This document shows, in pieces, positions 32,666 to 45,113 of a stretch of DNA of 64,000 bases. The notes below the pieces were generated by a model. The model did not search any database, had not been told where the DNA came from, and saw nothing but the letters and a program-made list of their open reading frames with translations. The translations under genes and the position numbers were made by a program. The DNA is taken from positions 9,734,703 through 9,798,702 of the forward strand of contig OZ038480.1 of assembly GCA_964036315.1 (NCBI GenBank), written 5' to 3'. The DNA comes from Acanthosepion esculentum (lineage: Eukaryota; Mollusca; Cephalopoda; Sepiida; Sepiidae). Within the stretch, counting starts at the first letter, position 1, and each line of letters opens with the position of its first letter.

Positions 32666-33975
32666 GTCACTAGAATGATTAACAGGATAACTAAGGCCGT
32701 CTTAGACTAGAAAGTTTAATAAGCCTAAAATGCCGCGTTTTCCTCCATCTTCATTGATAGAATCAATAAACAGAAATGAACGCTAATCTTACAGATCAGA
32801 AAATAAGACCAAAAGTGAAGTTTTTCACTTATTTTAACGAAAATTGAATCGCCTCTGATGCCATCTAGTGATAAAAGCAGAAGGAATATTTGAATGCTTT
32901 AATAAAAGTTAAGAAAATATTTAAGATTTAATCATTTGTAATTGAACCTAAGTCGAAAAGAAAAACTTGCTGATATCGTGAAGATATTTTAATGAACAGA
33001 AACAAATTAATTTGAGCTTTTATTTGTTGTTTTAAAGGAAAAGAATTACTTATTATTTCATTTCATAGGGCAGTTTTTAAGTTTCAAATGATTCAACTGT
33101 TATTAAGTTTCAGCTGAAATTTTAGGAAAAATAATAATGAATTTATATTATAATAAAAATCACGAAATAATTGTTACGAATTTTGTATTTTCAATGGTTT
33201 ATTTGCTAGGAATTTTTCAAAATTAATTAATACCGTAATGTTTATGTAAATGCCCCCAGCGCCCCGTCCTGAAAAACAAGATATGCAGTAGAAAACGTGT
33301 TTCAGAAAAGATTATGCTGAAAGCACTGTACACTTGATCAAAAACATTTACAAGAAAAAAAATTTAAATTTGGTCTAAAATTGATGCGAATAATATTGAT
33401 GTTGTTATTTTAATTTTTTTATATTTCTTTTCTAAAACCATTTAAAACTATATGATAATAGTTCAGAATTAAATCATATTCTGGATTTAAGGCTTATCTT
33501 ATAATTCCTATTAATTTATCCAAAAATTGGTAAATATTCATTGTTTGAAATATTGTTTTATAAAATATCCATAGAGGAAATAAGTTTGATCATGGCCTCA
33601 TTTTTATAGAACCATAAGTATTTTGTGGGTACATACGTAAATACCCGACCGAAAGTCTGAATCATTTATTAAATTCAATGAAGTTTATTCTTGTTATTTT
33701 AACACAATATTGAAGTCTTTTCGATTTTTATTTATTTTTGTGGCTACATCCTACAGCCACTGCGATTAGCATCCAGCGTGATTTAAACCTTAATTCCGTA
33801 TGAAATGGACGATGATTTACCAATTTGGTCACAGAGAATCATCAGCAGACCAAATTAATATTCAATCAAATAGTAAAGATCAGAACTTATTTCTTATTTC
33901 TGAAATCGGAGACAGACGATTGTAAACTCATATACTAATTTACTCGTTTTCTGGACAACTGGTGTCAATTTGCTG
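32666..33975. other. AT-rich stretch without recognisable genes
   Basis: No feature recognised. Confidence 0.4.
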
Positions 33976-34310
33976 ATAAAAGTAACTAATAATAACAAAA
34001 CAAAAGTAATTGAAATAAAGCAATTTCAGTCGACCAATGATGACAATTCCAGGACAACGTAACTATAAACAATGTTTTCTATCCTTTGCCAGCCGCTATG
34101 ATGGAGAAAGCATTACCTCGAACCGTCGTCAGTGAGACACGCTGCAAGAGCCACTCCGTTTCGCGAGCCTCGTTCCTTAATCGAGACGCAATCGCGCCAA
34201 TCCTCCGAAGGAACGCCATCGAACGAGGACCAATAACCCCTGAAGTCTCCACTGCCACAGGAGTAAAAAAAAATCTATCAGCAAGAAGAAGAATATTTAC
34301 CTATTTGCTG
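33976..34310 (-). pseudogene. KRPDG-family mobile protein C-terminus, copy B (truncated)
   Basis: About 290 bp nearly identical to copy A at 19650-19945, sharing the 3' flank (AAAGTAACTAATAATAACAA). Read on the minus strand it has the FTPVAVETSGV and LLQRVS regions. The similarity stops just beyond a poly-T tract (34266), so this copy lacks the KRPD and WD boxes. The plus-strand 91-codon frame is a shadow. Confidence 0.7.
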
Positions 34311-34555
34311 ATGGATAGTGGCGCTCAGGTACCTATCATTCTACTGCTGCAGATAATCTAAACGGCCCATGCATGCTTAATTAATGAATAAGAATTTGAT
34401 CGAAACTTGGTCAGAGGGGACTGCTATTTAATCTAGGTTTGCGTTTGGATTTCATTCAATTTTTTCATAGTTGCTAATATCATTGAGGCTATACTAGATA
34501 CTGATTTTCTGCCTGATTATGGCTTAATCGTAAACAGTGTTTCATCTATCTTCTT

Positions 34556-35600
34556 CTATGTGTCGTGTCTCTTTATAATATAGGCGATCGTGGCTCTCCA
34601 TAACCTCCTCTCTTTTGCTGTTCTTAGTAAGATTTGTCTTTTTACTATCCATCCTATTCCCTGTTTTGCCATCCATTTACACCAGCTCATTATATAGGTT
34701 ATTCGCGACTTTCTTCTGTTCCTCTTGCGTTTAATATGCTCCACTTTTTCTCATTTTGTTCCCTCTAAATTTCCATTGTCTCTTTCTGATTCAAAATATA
34801 AATGTCCTTTTTATTTCTATGTGCCTTTAAACTTCATCGTGGCTCACATGTTCAGTTCATCGTATTCTCAGCATCCTTCTGGAGAACCACGTTTCAAATC
34901 TCTTCTTAATCTGTGACAAGATTGTCTATCATTCTCTGCTATGTAAGGGCGTCGATATTACACAACACTTCAGTACTCTTTTCTCCGTCCTAAAGATTTT
35001 TTTCCTTTTTCTTAATACTTTGCTTTGCTTTTAAAATGCGCCTTTAGATTTCAATGTCATATTTTAAGACCCCTGTCCACTACTTAAATATTTAGATATT
35101 CGAACATATCTTGATTTTAGTGTCACTAATTCCTAGTTTTCATGTCGGATTATTCCTTTTGTTGACCATGCCTTCTGTCTTCTTACAATTGATGCTTAGT
35201 CCTTTCTTCTTGCTTTCCTTTACTACCTTCTTTAGAAATTATAGTTTCCTTTCTCTGTTTGTTATTAACACTGTGTCCCCTGCATATCATATGTTAAGAT
35301 TGTGGCCGCCATATAATGAATTTTATTAGAGCTTCTAATTCTCTCAGGATTGCTTAACTGAAAGGTTGAATAAGTCCGGTGAGGATATATATTTTATCTT
35401 ACGCCCCTTTCTATTTTGTTTTATTGACTGAATTCATTTTCTATTCGTATGCAAGAAGTTTGGATTATTCGAATATCTTTCCCAAATAAATGAAGCTTAC
35501 CTAGCAGTTTGAAGAATTCTTTGTGTCGTATATTATCAAAGATTTTTACATCATCTAGAAAACATAGATATACTTCGTTTTACATTTCAAGTCATCTGCC
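34556..35600 (-). pseudogene. LINE reverse transcriptase relic, palm to C-terminus
   Basis: Minus-strand frames in order: VYLCFLDDVKIFDNIRHKEF near 35575, GKDIRIIQ near 35500, a weak YDMQGTQC region in place of the YADD box near 35290, KKTEGMVNK near 35165, EKRVLKCCVIST near 34985, WFSRRMLRIR and TEHVSHDEV near 34850, SRITYIMSWCKWMAKQGIG near 34690 and LLRTAKERRLWRATIA near 34600. Order and motifs fit the mollusc LINE family also seen at 3890, 14870 and 38981. Stops and frameshifts are frequent. The last 62 codons (34556-34744) are open. Confidence 0.8.
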
Positions 35601-35820
35601 TTATCACTTTTACAGCATTTTTTCCTACTATATTGTGTTGTGTACGCCATTGAAGTCGTGAGGCACATTTGAATTTATGTTGATGTCATTTCAGTTGATT
35701 TGTTTCTATCAATTTATTTAATTCATATTTCTGTTAGTTTCCATTATTATGCAAAGGCGCATACGACTGTGTTTTCTAAACTCTGCTTCATAAAGCAAAC
35801 GCTTTTGGAAAGTATACAAA

Positions 35821-36162
35821 TTTACATTATTCGGACTATTGTCCTCATCTTTGTTGCCATATTTATCACAACGTTTCGGCCTTTCAGTATCTGTCTATAT
35901 TTCTGAGATGAGGTATTATGTACACTATTTACATTATTCGGGCTATTGTCCTCATCTTTGTCGCCATATTTATTACAACGTTTCGGCCTTTCAGTATCTG
36001 TCTATATTTCTGAGATGAGGTATTATGTACACTATTTACATTATTCGGACTATTGTGCTCATCTTTGTTGCCATATTTATCACAACATTTCGGCCGTTGT
36101 ACACTCCGGCATTCTTCATGTGGTTGGAATGCGGAATTGAACCCTTTATTTTGCTCGCTGGA
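35821..36162 (-). repeat. 125-bp SINE-tail repeat, second locus
   Basis: Three units of the repeat at 5877-6251. In the first two, the piece between the two GGCC words of the hairpin is deleted (TTTCGGCCTTTCAG), shortening the unit to roughly 105 bp. The third keeps the hairpin (TTTCGGCCGTTGTACACTCC) and is followed by the SINE body end (TGGAATGCGGAATTGAACCC). Confidence 0.88.
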
Positions 36163-37729
36163 GCTTTTGGAATGATTGTCATTGAAATCATGGATTTTAT
36201 TTGATCCTACAACACTTAAAAAAGTGCAGCTGTCTCAACCACAAAATCCATATATATATATTTAAACAAGTAGTTCCTTGAGTGATTGACTTCTAAATAT
36301 ATCTATATTATTTACTCAAGTCAGCCTTTCTATTCCGTTGCTAATAATATTAGTCTGATGCGTATTGGCTGAAATTAAACAACGACGAATTAGTTGTCAG
36401 ATCGGTGACTACACTAATCAATGTTTGGTTACTAAATTTGTAGTATTGATTAACTAATATCTGATGTAAAGAGACAACAATGATATTTAGTAGTTAAATG
36501 GGTGACTGATTCGCAATACCAGATCGTGAAAGCAAACTGTCTAATAAATGATTCAATAATCTTGCTGAATGTTCACTTATTCCTTTCCCTGGTGGCAAGT
36601 GAAACTTAGCTTTGAATTTAACGCGAAAATTGTTTGCAATTGCATCAGATCAGAAAGCACTCGTTTCTGAAATCGAGCGACGATTGTCTACATAGGTTGT
36701 TAATTTCACACCGTCTGTTTCGTTTTAAAGCTGAGAAAATAAAATGAAAACTCAATCAAATTAAGCTAAAGGCAAGATAACTTGCTCTGAATCCTATCAG
36801 AGCCAATTACCTGGTGCTAAACGATATGGCAAATATTAATGAAATACAAAAGAAAAAATACTGCCTACGACATTTTGTATCTATTTCATGTTTCCTTTGA
36901 GTGAATATGATACAAATATTCTCTCCAATGATTTGCGATGACTGGAATTTCTTTTTTCTTTCTGAATTTTCTACATGCGTCCTAATCACTGGTTACAACA
37001 TTCTAGCAAGCATCTGATTTAATATTTTTCTTAGTTTTTATTTATTTTTATTTCCTTTTTTGGCGCAAAGCGAGTAATTCATGAAAAATTGTTGTCGGTT
37101 TTTTCACTAGAACTCTCTATACGAAAGGTTACTGAAAAGTTCTCTTCTCAACTCTTTTAACAAACTATAACCAAATGGCCAAACATCAAACGTTCTGATA
37201 AGGGGGGTATCTCTTTGATCTGGCCTATATTTTTCAGTAGTTTATAACGCTAAATATTTAGTTCATGTAGTTATCGATGGATGAATAATCCTAAAGATAC
37301 TCAGGTAAAATCTGCATCTTTTCCATCGATACCGAATCTCAGACGCCAGGAAAGTGGAAATTTAAGACAAACAGATTCTTTCAACCTGAAAGTGTTTATC
37401 GTCTAAAGGAAATATCCCAAAACTTAAAGACGAAATAATGTTTTTACAAAAACTAAGTACTTATAAAATACTTCTTTTATTCATTTTCTTTTCATTGAAT
37501 TACTTTATTTGTTAGACATGACATGTTATCCGCTCCGTGATTACCAACAAACTTTTAAAGATTAAAGCGATTAAAGATTAAAGCGATTAAAGATTAGCGG
37601 CTGTTCTTCTTTTTTCTTTTTTCAACCAATATTGATGGGTTCTTCTATATTAGTATAGTATTATTAGTATAATATTATTATATCAAAAGTACATTCTTTC
37701 TTTTTACGCTAAAACATATTTCCAATGCA
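36163..37729. other. AT-rich stretch without recognisable genes
   Basis: A 14-bp word AAGATTAAAGCGAT repeats around 37558-37596. Nothing else found. Confidence 0.4.
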
Positions 37730-38040
37730 GCAGCTTCTTTCCGCAAACCGCTGTTTTGTGGAACCAACTTCCAAAGGGATGCTTTTCCGATCACCAGAAT
37801 CTTAACTTGTTCAAATTTAGGTTTAGCCGTTATCTTTCCCACATATCCGCATAAACTGTGCCTCTTACTCTGTAACCCTCTATCTCAAGTGGCTCTCAGG
37901 CCTTGTACATGATGAACATCATTGTAAAAAGCAATATATATTCTGACGTATTGTACACGCTCAGGAGATTGAACTGCTAGAATCTTCCATGTTCCATTAC
38001 CCTTATCTTACCTCTTTCTTTTTCTATGTTTTATTAAAGC
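37730..38040 (+). pseudogene. CR1-like LINE C-terminus and 3' UTR
   Basis: A plus frame gives FFPQTAVLWNQLPKGCF and NLNLFKFRFSRYLS (about 37738-37850), matching the RTSRLWNSLP...YNLQKFKCNVNRHL tail of CR1-like LINEs. A 3' UTR of about 180 bp follows. Confidence 0.65.
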
Positions 38041-38290
38041 AATTCACCCCAAGTAAGGCGGGAGTGCCACTAGCACGAACGGGGTTACAGAGGATGGAGA
38101 ACAAGAGTAAAGAGGTAATTTGGGGAAAGGATTTGGGGGACAAGCTCGGGGTGCCAGATGTCGATTGACATTACACTTGAATATTTGAAGTTTATAGTCA
38201 TCAGGGAAACAAGTAAGGGGAAGGGAATTCCACAGACGGTCATAAATGCAAAATGCGATAAAAAGCTAATGCAATAAGCACTAATCATTC
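38041..38290 (-). pseudogene. CR1-like LINE C-terminus and 3' UTR, opposite strand
   Basis: Minus frames give DRLWNSLPLTCFPDDYKLQI and FKCNVNRHLAP (about 38245-38160), then a 3' UTR that ends in the family signature, seen on the plus strand as CACCCCAAGTAAGGCGGGAG at 38045. It is tail to tail with the plus-strand fragment at 37730-38040. Confidence 0.75.
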
Positions 38291-38980
38291 ATGCAAACTA
38301 GAATGCACTAAACACATGCATTACTTGAACCTGTTTAGTGCAGTGGACATTTTTAACGCCATTAACTAAAGTTTTATCATTTGTCTCATCAAACGGAACG
38401 CAGGCAAGTAGTAAAGACTCTTGTAATCATAACCTGTGTAAGTTTATGGGTTAACTGCTATCTTTACGACCAATTCACATATTCTGTGCCTCTTATTATG
38501 TAACCCTCCTTTATTTTTTTAGTATTTCTATAGAACATGAAATGAAGGTGATGAAGAGAGTACATGCACAAAATACCAAACCAATTGATTTGCAATGCAA
38601 GATAATATTTATTAGACAAATTAACAAAAGAAAAGTTTAAAAGAAGAGTTTCTTTTTTTAGACGTAAATTGTATGCACAAAGCAATGTTCATATGTTATA
38701 ATGGGAACTTACTGTGTTTGAGTGTAGTGTTCACAGCCGTTCTAGCTACAGCATGGAAAGTTCATGACACCAGTTCGAAAGAGGAAAAATCCGGAAGAGA
38801 GAGATAGTTGTGTTTTTATATTCGAGAGCTGCTGCTGATTATTTTTATTTTAGAGCTGCTACTGACAAGTTGTATTTTAGGTCTGCTACTGTGTTTAAGG
38901 CATACACGTATAAAGAAAATACATGTATAGACAAGTTGTTTCTCCACACATCATCCTCCATACTATTCGTTTCTAAATTT
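38291..38980. other. Spacer with a possible LTR fragment
   Basis: TGTTATAATGGGAACTTACT at 38695 resembles the start of the two solo LTRs (TGTTATGGGAACTTACC) but no matching end is found. A loose repeat of GAGCTGCTGCTGATT and TTTATTTTAG words follows at 38825-38895. Confidence 0.35.
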
Positions 38981-39480
38981 TCAATCCCGAAATACCTTAC
39001 TTCTTTTCTGAAAAGCATCTTTCTTGATAACTTTGTGCATTCGAATTACTGTCTGACCCTTTCTGTTCTTTATTTTATCGTCTAGATAGTTGTATTTCTG
39101 CACATACTTGATTTTGACGTCCCCGATGTGTAAGTTACAACGTGAATTGTCTCTTTTGCTTACCACCAATTTTTTTACAATTAATGTTTAGTCCTTTTTT
39201 TAATTGTTGTCATCAACTACCATGTCTAATAATTCTTTCAGATTTCTTTCTGCTATCAACAGTAAAATCTACCTAGATTATGATTGTTAGGATACCATCG
39301 GTCGATAATAAATCTTGGCAGGGATTTTATTTCTATCTCAATCACCTTGCTGTACAAGTTAAATAAATCCGGTAAAACCTCTTGTCACACTCCACATTCT
39401 ATTTTTCTGTATTCACTAAATTCGTTTTCAGTTGGCAAACAAGGGTTCCGAATACAGATTATTCGTATATTAAGTACAAA
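38981..39480 (-). pseudogene. LINE reverse transcriptase relic, palm to thumb
   Basis: Minus frames give TENEFSEY-like and QEVLPDLFNLYSKV near 39400-39340, then KKGLNINCKK near 39190 and the 62-codon frame MVVSKRDNSRCNLHIGDVKI... YVQKYNYL... KDAFQKRSKV (39169-38981). These fit the same LINE family as 34556-35600. Confidence 0.72.
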
Positions 39481-40036
39481 TTAATATTAAGTAAAATTAA
39501 TGTTATATTTTAATCATCACTGACGACGCTCCCTAGCGCTAAAGAACGTATATTCAAAGTAATTATATTAATGTTATATAATATTAATATGATTATTAAT
39601 GCCATTGTATAATAATACATTAAATTTATATAATGAATATATAATAACTATCAATGAGTAAAACTAAATAATAAATATCTAACTAATCTTAGAAAACGCC
39701 TTTTTTTTTACTGATACGAAAGAAATGAAAAGTAACGCGAAAAAAAGAAGCCAAGTGTGTAAATGCTTTAGATTGACGAACATGACGTTTCATCAGCTAT
39801 CAATAGTAAGTTCAGAAATGGTTTAATTTTGAAGAGAAAGAGGTGAACATATTATTATACTTTACTTTTTGTTTTCATAGCCAAGTTCAAAGGAAACCTA
39901 TTTCTCTAAATTTCATCGTCACAGTGGACATGAAAATATATGGATATTTCGTTTTATTAAAAATTAATTTAGGCTGATTAGATTTATCTGAAGTTTTCAG
40001 CTCGTCATTATGGATTCGACTAAATAAAAATATAGC

Positions 40037-40038
<2 letters not shown>
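39481..40038. other. AT-rich spacer
   Basis: No feature recognised. Confidence 0.4.

Positions 40039-40104
<66 letters not shown>
40039..40104. repeat. (TAA)n microsatellite
   Basis: About 22 units; further short TAA/TAAA runs lie at 40308-40440. The 100-codon frame across them ends in a poly-asparagine tract and is not convincing as a gene. Confidence 0.96.
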
Positions 40105-40106
<2 letters not shown>

Positions 40107-40724
40107 TGAAAGAAATTGAAAAGATGTGCTCACAAGTACAGCCCACACCTTACGAAGGGTTTTATCAATGTAAAATATGTGTGATCTTTTTCTTCTCTTT
40201 TTTCCCTCAAAAAATGCTTAGTTTAAAATGTCATGACGCCATTTTTGACATTAGGTCTCTGGTTGCGATCCGGAAAGAAATGAATATACATCAGATATCA
40301 AAGGAAATAAATAATAATAATAAGAAGAAGAAGAACTGTCAAAAAACGCCAGATATCAAAGAAAATAAAAATAATAATAATAATAATAATAATGATAATA
40401 ATACATAATAAATAATAATAATAATAAATAATAATAATTACTAGAAAGATCCGTGAAAATTTCACGGTATTCCTATTTAAATTTTCTGACCTCTCACGTT
40501 AATGATTGAATAAACTAATGGCGAGTTCCCCAACAATAAAATATCCGTAGAAATTCCCCAGTTGTGTCGTTAAATATTTGAGCTTAACAAATTTAACAAA
40601 ATATTTCAATATCAATAATGTAATGCCCGGCGTCATTTTAAGAAGTGGGTACAAATGAAAATGAAAAGATTTGAAATTGACAACTTTTTCCATTTCACTG
40701 AAACAGCCGTTAAACACATCTATC

Positions 40725-40935
40725 TTCCCTTCGTTCTTTCTTCCTTCCATTCTTTCTTTCTTCCTCCTTTCCTTGCTTTCTTTCTTTCTTTCTTTCTTTT
40801 TTTCATTTCCTCACTGAATCCATGTAGTGTTTTTCCGCTTCTTTCCACGCAATCAAAACGGGATAGTTCATTATTTATGAGATATTGGCAGGAGAAACAC
40901 TTTTCTTCCCTTATTTCTTTCTTTCTTTCTAGTCA
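40725..40935. repeat. Two (TTTC)n tracts
   Basis: TTTC/TTCC units at 40728-40802 and again at 40908-40930. Confidence 0.9.
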
Positions 40936-41091
40936 GATTCTCGTCTGAAGCACATTTTTCTTAATAATAATTTAGAAATAATTCAGCATACGATGTTATT
41001 TCATTTATGGTAACCGGAGTTTTGGCGACTGCCTTAATCGGTTTTCGTCATTCGATACTGTGCGTGTTAAAGATGGCGCGTTTATCATGTT

Positions 41092-41124
41092 CGTTCTCGG
41101 CCTAGGATCAAAGTGTAGTATCTG
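41092..41124 (+). mobile_element. U2 snRNA-derived fragment, second locus
   Basis: TTCTCGGCCTAGGATCAAAG then TGTAGTATCTG follows U2 snRNA with the TTTTGGCT segment missing. It shares GGATCAAAGTGTAGTATCTG, including the extra A, with the fragment at 24243-24283, so both derive from one dispersed template. Confidence 0.72.
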
Positions 41125-41464
41125 CTTTCGGGCGGTTAAACTACATTTCATCTCTCAGTTGTATCTCTGTCTTCGAACAAAGCGCAACCCAGTTGTGTAT
41201 CTGTTTGTGGACCGAGCTCAACTGAAAATATCATGGAGAGGTGATCGGTCTCGGGAAATAGCTGCCGCGGCAATACCTTATTCCACTAAACGCTTAAACT
41301 GCTCAGTACTCAAAATCAACTGATATAATCAACTTTAAGAAATGTTATACTCACCAATAACTATAGAGCCATACTCCCCGACTTTCGAATCAACCAAGTT
41401 CTATTTTGCTATAACCTCTGCTATATTCTTACAACCTGATTTCCTCGACATCCATTAGTGACCG

Positions 41465-42042
41465 TGTTAGGATTTTTTGGTACGCCTATGTACTAGTGAG
41501 CCAACCAAAATGAGCTGAATCATTTTATAGTTCGCCAATAGAAGATTAACCAATCAGAAGACAAAAAATATTTAATCCGACGTGTATAAAGGCGGCCATT
41601 TTGTTTTCTTTCCGAATATCCACTGCCGACCTCTGATATCGATGACCAGAAGAACTACTGAACTACGCTCTGCTACTTTCTCCGAATATTCACTGCCAAC
41701 CTCTGATATGGAAAACCTTAAGAATTACTGAACAGCTGCTACTAGATATTGGTGTTGTTTCATTGAACAAATTACTTACTACGCTGGATTCTACATTCAG
41801 ACTACGGTGAACATGTATAACAGGCGGAGCTCCATTTCTATCGAAAGTATCAGTTCAAATAAAGGTGTTCTGAAGGTATTATATTCTATCTTAACATTTC
41901 CTACCTTGATCCTAAAACATTGAAAGACATAATGAAAATTTCATGCAATATTCAATACGAGTGGTACTCAAGCATATTGGACAATTAACTGGTACCTAGC
42001 GACCAGAAATACACTTACTGTGCATATATCTTGTTCCTAACA
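41465..42042 (+). mobile_element. Possible solo LTR of a different family
   Basis: Starts TGTTAGGA and ends TCCTAACA, an 8-bp terminal inversion. Inside are a CCAAT-like AACCAATCAG (about 41548), a TATA-like GTATAAAGG (about 41584) and an AATAAA word (about 41859), in the order expected of an LTR. The five-base flanks (GACCG and AATTA) do not match, so either the target duplication has been lost or a boundary is wrong. Two imperfect repeats (CACTGCC(G/A)ACCTCTGATAT) occur at about 41620 and 41690. Confidence 0.5.
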
Positions 42043-43529
42043 AATTATTACACTGGTCAATGCGACTTTTGGTGCCAAGAAACAATTTTTGAGTTAATTT
42101 GATGGCGCTGATTCCGAAAATGACTTTAGTTTTTCATGGTTAGCTTCCATTTTTGCTGTACTGCTCATTTCAGGAAAAAAAATCAATCTATGATCTTTTC
42201 TGATTGCATAATTTAGTTAATAAAGGTCGCAGAAACGCATCAATTTTCGAGTAGGCCGAGCAATTTGTCAGCCACTTGAACATAAACTATTTTAATAAGA
42301 AGTGCTTTTGAGAAAAACACTTTAAATAGAAGTACCGAAGTTTTGCAATTCATCGTTAAAATTCAAACTAACTCATAAACTCTATCAGTAATACACTTTT
42401 GCAAACCTAATAATTAAGGTAACATAAAAAATGAAACCCTTAAATCTGCTATTTAGTAATTATAAATTTATCCATTCACTTTTATTCCTTCACACCGGAA
42501 GGAAACCAAACATTTTCTTTTCACAGTTGGAAAGAAACTCCAACTAAAGACATCCCAATTGAATGCACCTATTCTATTGTACATGATACTGTTGATGTAG
42601 GGACTTAACATTGAACATAACAATCAAGAATGAGAAAATCTTTACCATAGTTCTTATGTTTCACGAACGTTTTATTTCTGCTGTTTATTAAATATGATGA
42701 AAATACTTGTTGCTCCTGGTATATTCAATCGCGTTATTTTTAAAGACTTAAGGTCTGATTGTTATTGAAAAAATAGTATTTCTCAATAAGACCAGTATTT
42801 GTTGGTTTAAATACAAATTGAGAGGTTTCTACGATTTTATGTTGCTAAATATTGCATCGATCAATATATATACAGAAAATAAATGAAAAAATGAATTTTT
42901 TGCAAAAACGAGGCATTTCTCTACAGCAAAAACGGTAGCTAACCAAGAAAAAGTAAGGTCATTTTCAGATCCAGTGCCCTCAAATTAGCTAAAAAAAAAA
43001 GATGTTTGGTGTCTCGATACTATTTCAATTTTTTTTTTTACCCGTGTTATTTGTTTCTACCTGATTTTCAGCGCAAGATATGTAGATAATTTTTTTCAGA
43101 ATTTACTCAAGTTATAAATTAAACATGATCATAGTTATGTATGTTTTAAAAAAAAACATAACATATATATAAGTTTCAGTTCTATCTACGATTTCATGAA
43201 ACCGCTGTTGTTCCTGGAACATAACCCGACGATAAGAGGTACGACTGCGCTAGTTTTCAAATTCCATACACTGAGTAGAATCAATTATCATTAATTCCTC
43301 ACTCGTATTTCTTTCATTTTATTTCTCTTGCTTTTCCACCTTGTAATCTTTTGTAAACTAGAGAGGTTTACTGAATGAGGAATAACCAAAACGGAGGCTG
43401 AAAATGCAATGGTAATCTTTATAACATCAACAAAATATAATACTCGCCAGCGGCCTGATGTAGGTAAACAACTGCTAGTGGTGGACTACTTAGACAGCAT
43501 ATTACGATATTTACCTGCCTCTTCACAAG
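42043..43529. other. AT-rich stretch without recognisable genes
   Basis: No feature recognised. Confidence 0.4.
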
Positions 43530-43740
43530 GTAGCATGTGGCACAAGGTCAAATTTAATGTGGGGAAATCCGATCCCGTGGGCTCAGGCAAAAAATTGCCC
43601 GTAGATCCCGCATATGCGGGATCGTGTATCTGTCTACCTTCCCGGACGAGACTGTCATTTGGCATAGCCTTGTCCGGGTGCTTCTCTGTACGAAGGCAGA
43701 GAGTTCAACATGGCAAGAGCTTCCCACATTGACAGCTCAC
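43530..43740. repeat. GC-rich module with dyads, copy 3
   Basis: Contains ATGTGGCACAAGGTCAAATT, GATCCCGCATATGCGGGATC (a perfect 20-bp palindrome) and AGGCAGAGAGTTCAACATGG. It matches the blocks at 15425-15660 and 32475-32665. Confidence 0.8.
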
Positions 43741-44460
43741 GCTGCTAACATAGACAGAATATTACGATATTTATTTCTATTAAAATACAGAAAATATGGC
43801 GCAAGGCCGAAAAAAAGGACGGTCTCCATCTGTATTAACTTTAAACTTAGCTAGCCACAAACACTGACCCAAACATACAAACAATATTCCTAACACCAAA
43901 ACAAAAAACTCTTACTAACTTTTCTTACTACATTCACCATAATACCTCAATGTCTCTATGAAAAAACTAAATAGTCCCCATATGTACAATTCTTTGTCTG
44001 TGTGGGAGGGGAATAAAAACAACAAATTTAAAAAATCCCCAATGAGTATGTACAATATGAATATAATCCATTTACAAGAAACTAAATTAAATAATGTTAG
44101 TAATAAAAAAAATGCAATCCTTAAATGTGGTAGAAACATCAGTTAACTGGACGAAATCAATGCGGGACTATAAAAAATATTTTTAAAAAAAACATTCATT
44201 TATCCCTAGCACTCACACAGACACGCACTCATTCAGAGACGACAACAAAAACGAAAAACACACAGGCGAAAAACGAAAAGCGGCCCACATCCACCAGATA
44301 ACTGACATCACTCACCACCTAACGAGGGTGGGGATGGGGAATTAAACTAAAGAAAAGGTAAGGACAGAAATAAAAGGGCCGAATGAACAAACACACCCTA
44401 GCTAAGTTTACTGGGAAAAAAAGAAAAAATAAAGAATCAAAAAACAAGACCCAATTTTAG
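43741..44460. other. A-rich spacer, perhaps 3' flank of the LINE
   Basis: No gene recognised. The 3' end of the minus-strand LINE that follows is not sharply defined. Confidence 0.4.
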
Positions 44461-44563
44461 CCTAATTTTAGGGATGGGTTGCCAAAGTTCAACCCAGGAA
44501 GAACAATATCCTGATGCTTAATCGACATCAAAATGCCACTCTAGGTCAGCTCCTTTTACTCAG

Positions 44564-45113
44564 TTACTCGGATTCGCCCACCTTTTGCAATGATGAGGTG
44601 AGCCGCCGTTTTTCCGTCCTAATCTTGACTTTAAGCTGATGCTTAAAGAACAAGATCAGTTGGGAAGAAGTGAACATCTCGCCGTCATAGAATTCCTTCT
44701 GACTCGTCGTCCAAATCATGACTCTCATAACCCCTAGTAAGCAGAAGAACACATATTGTTCAACCTTCGTCATCTGCGATACCACATTGCTACAAACAGA
44801 ACTGGCTTCAAGGACAAAGAACTTTCCTTGCAGCATGCGGACCATGAGGCCTTCAATAAACTTGCACAACGGCGCTACCACACTGCAATGAAAGAAGGCG
44901 TGACCAATGGTCTCGACTTCCCCATTACATCGACGGCAATTTGGAGATTTCTCCAAGCACGCTGAACAAAGTCTTTTGGCGACCCAGAGGGCCCCACGAA
45001 TCACCAACCAGGTGAGTGATGCCTCATCGTTATTGAGGCGTTTCAAACCGGGCGCCCAAGGCCATATTGAGCACGTCTCCTGCTTCGTAAGACCGAGCTC
45101 GTCAATCAGCTCA
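44564..45113 (-). pseudogene. LINE ORF2 C-terminal Cys/His domain
   Basis: The 160-codon frame at 45046-44564 reads MKRLNNDEASLTWLVIRGAL, then CLEKSPNCRRCNGEVETIGH and AFFHCSVVAPLC. The C-X2-C...ETxxH...C pattern is the usual end of this type of ORF2. It ends in TAA followed by the 3' flank. Confidence 0.82.

Noticed and set aside
40106..40408. 100-codon frame ending in poly-asparagine
   Set aside because: The C-terminal third is (AAT)n microsatellite and the rest has no recognisable motif.
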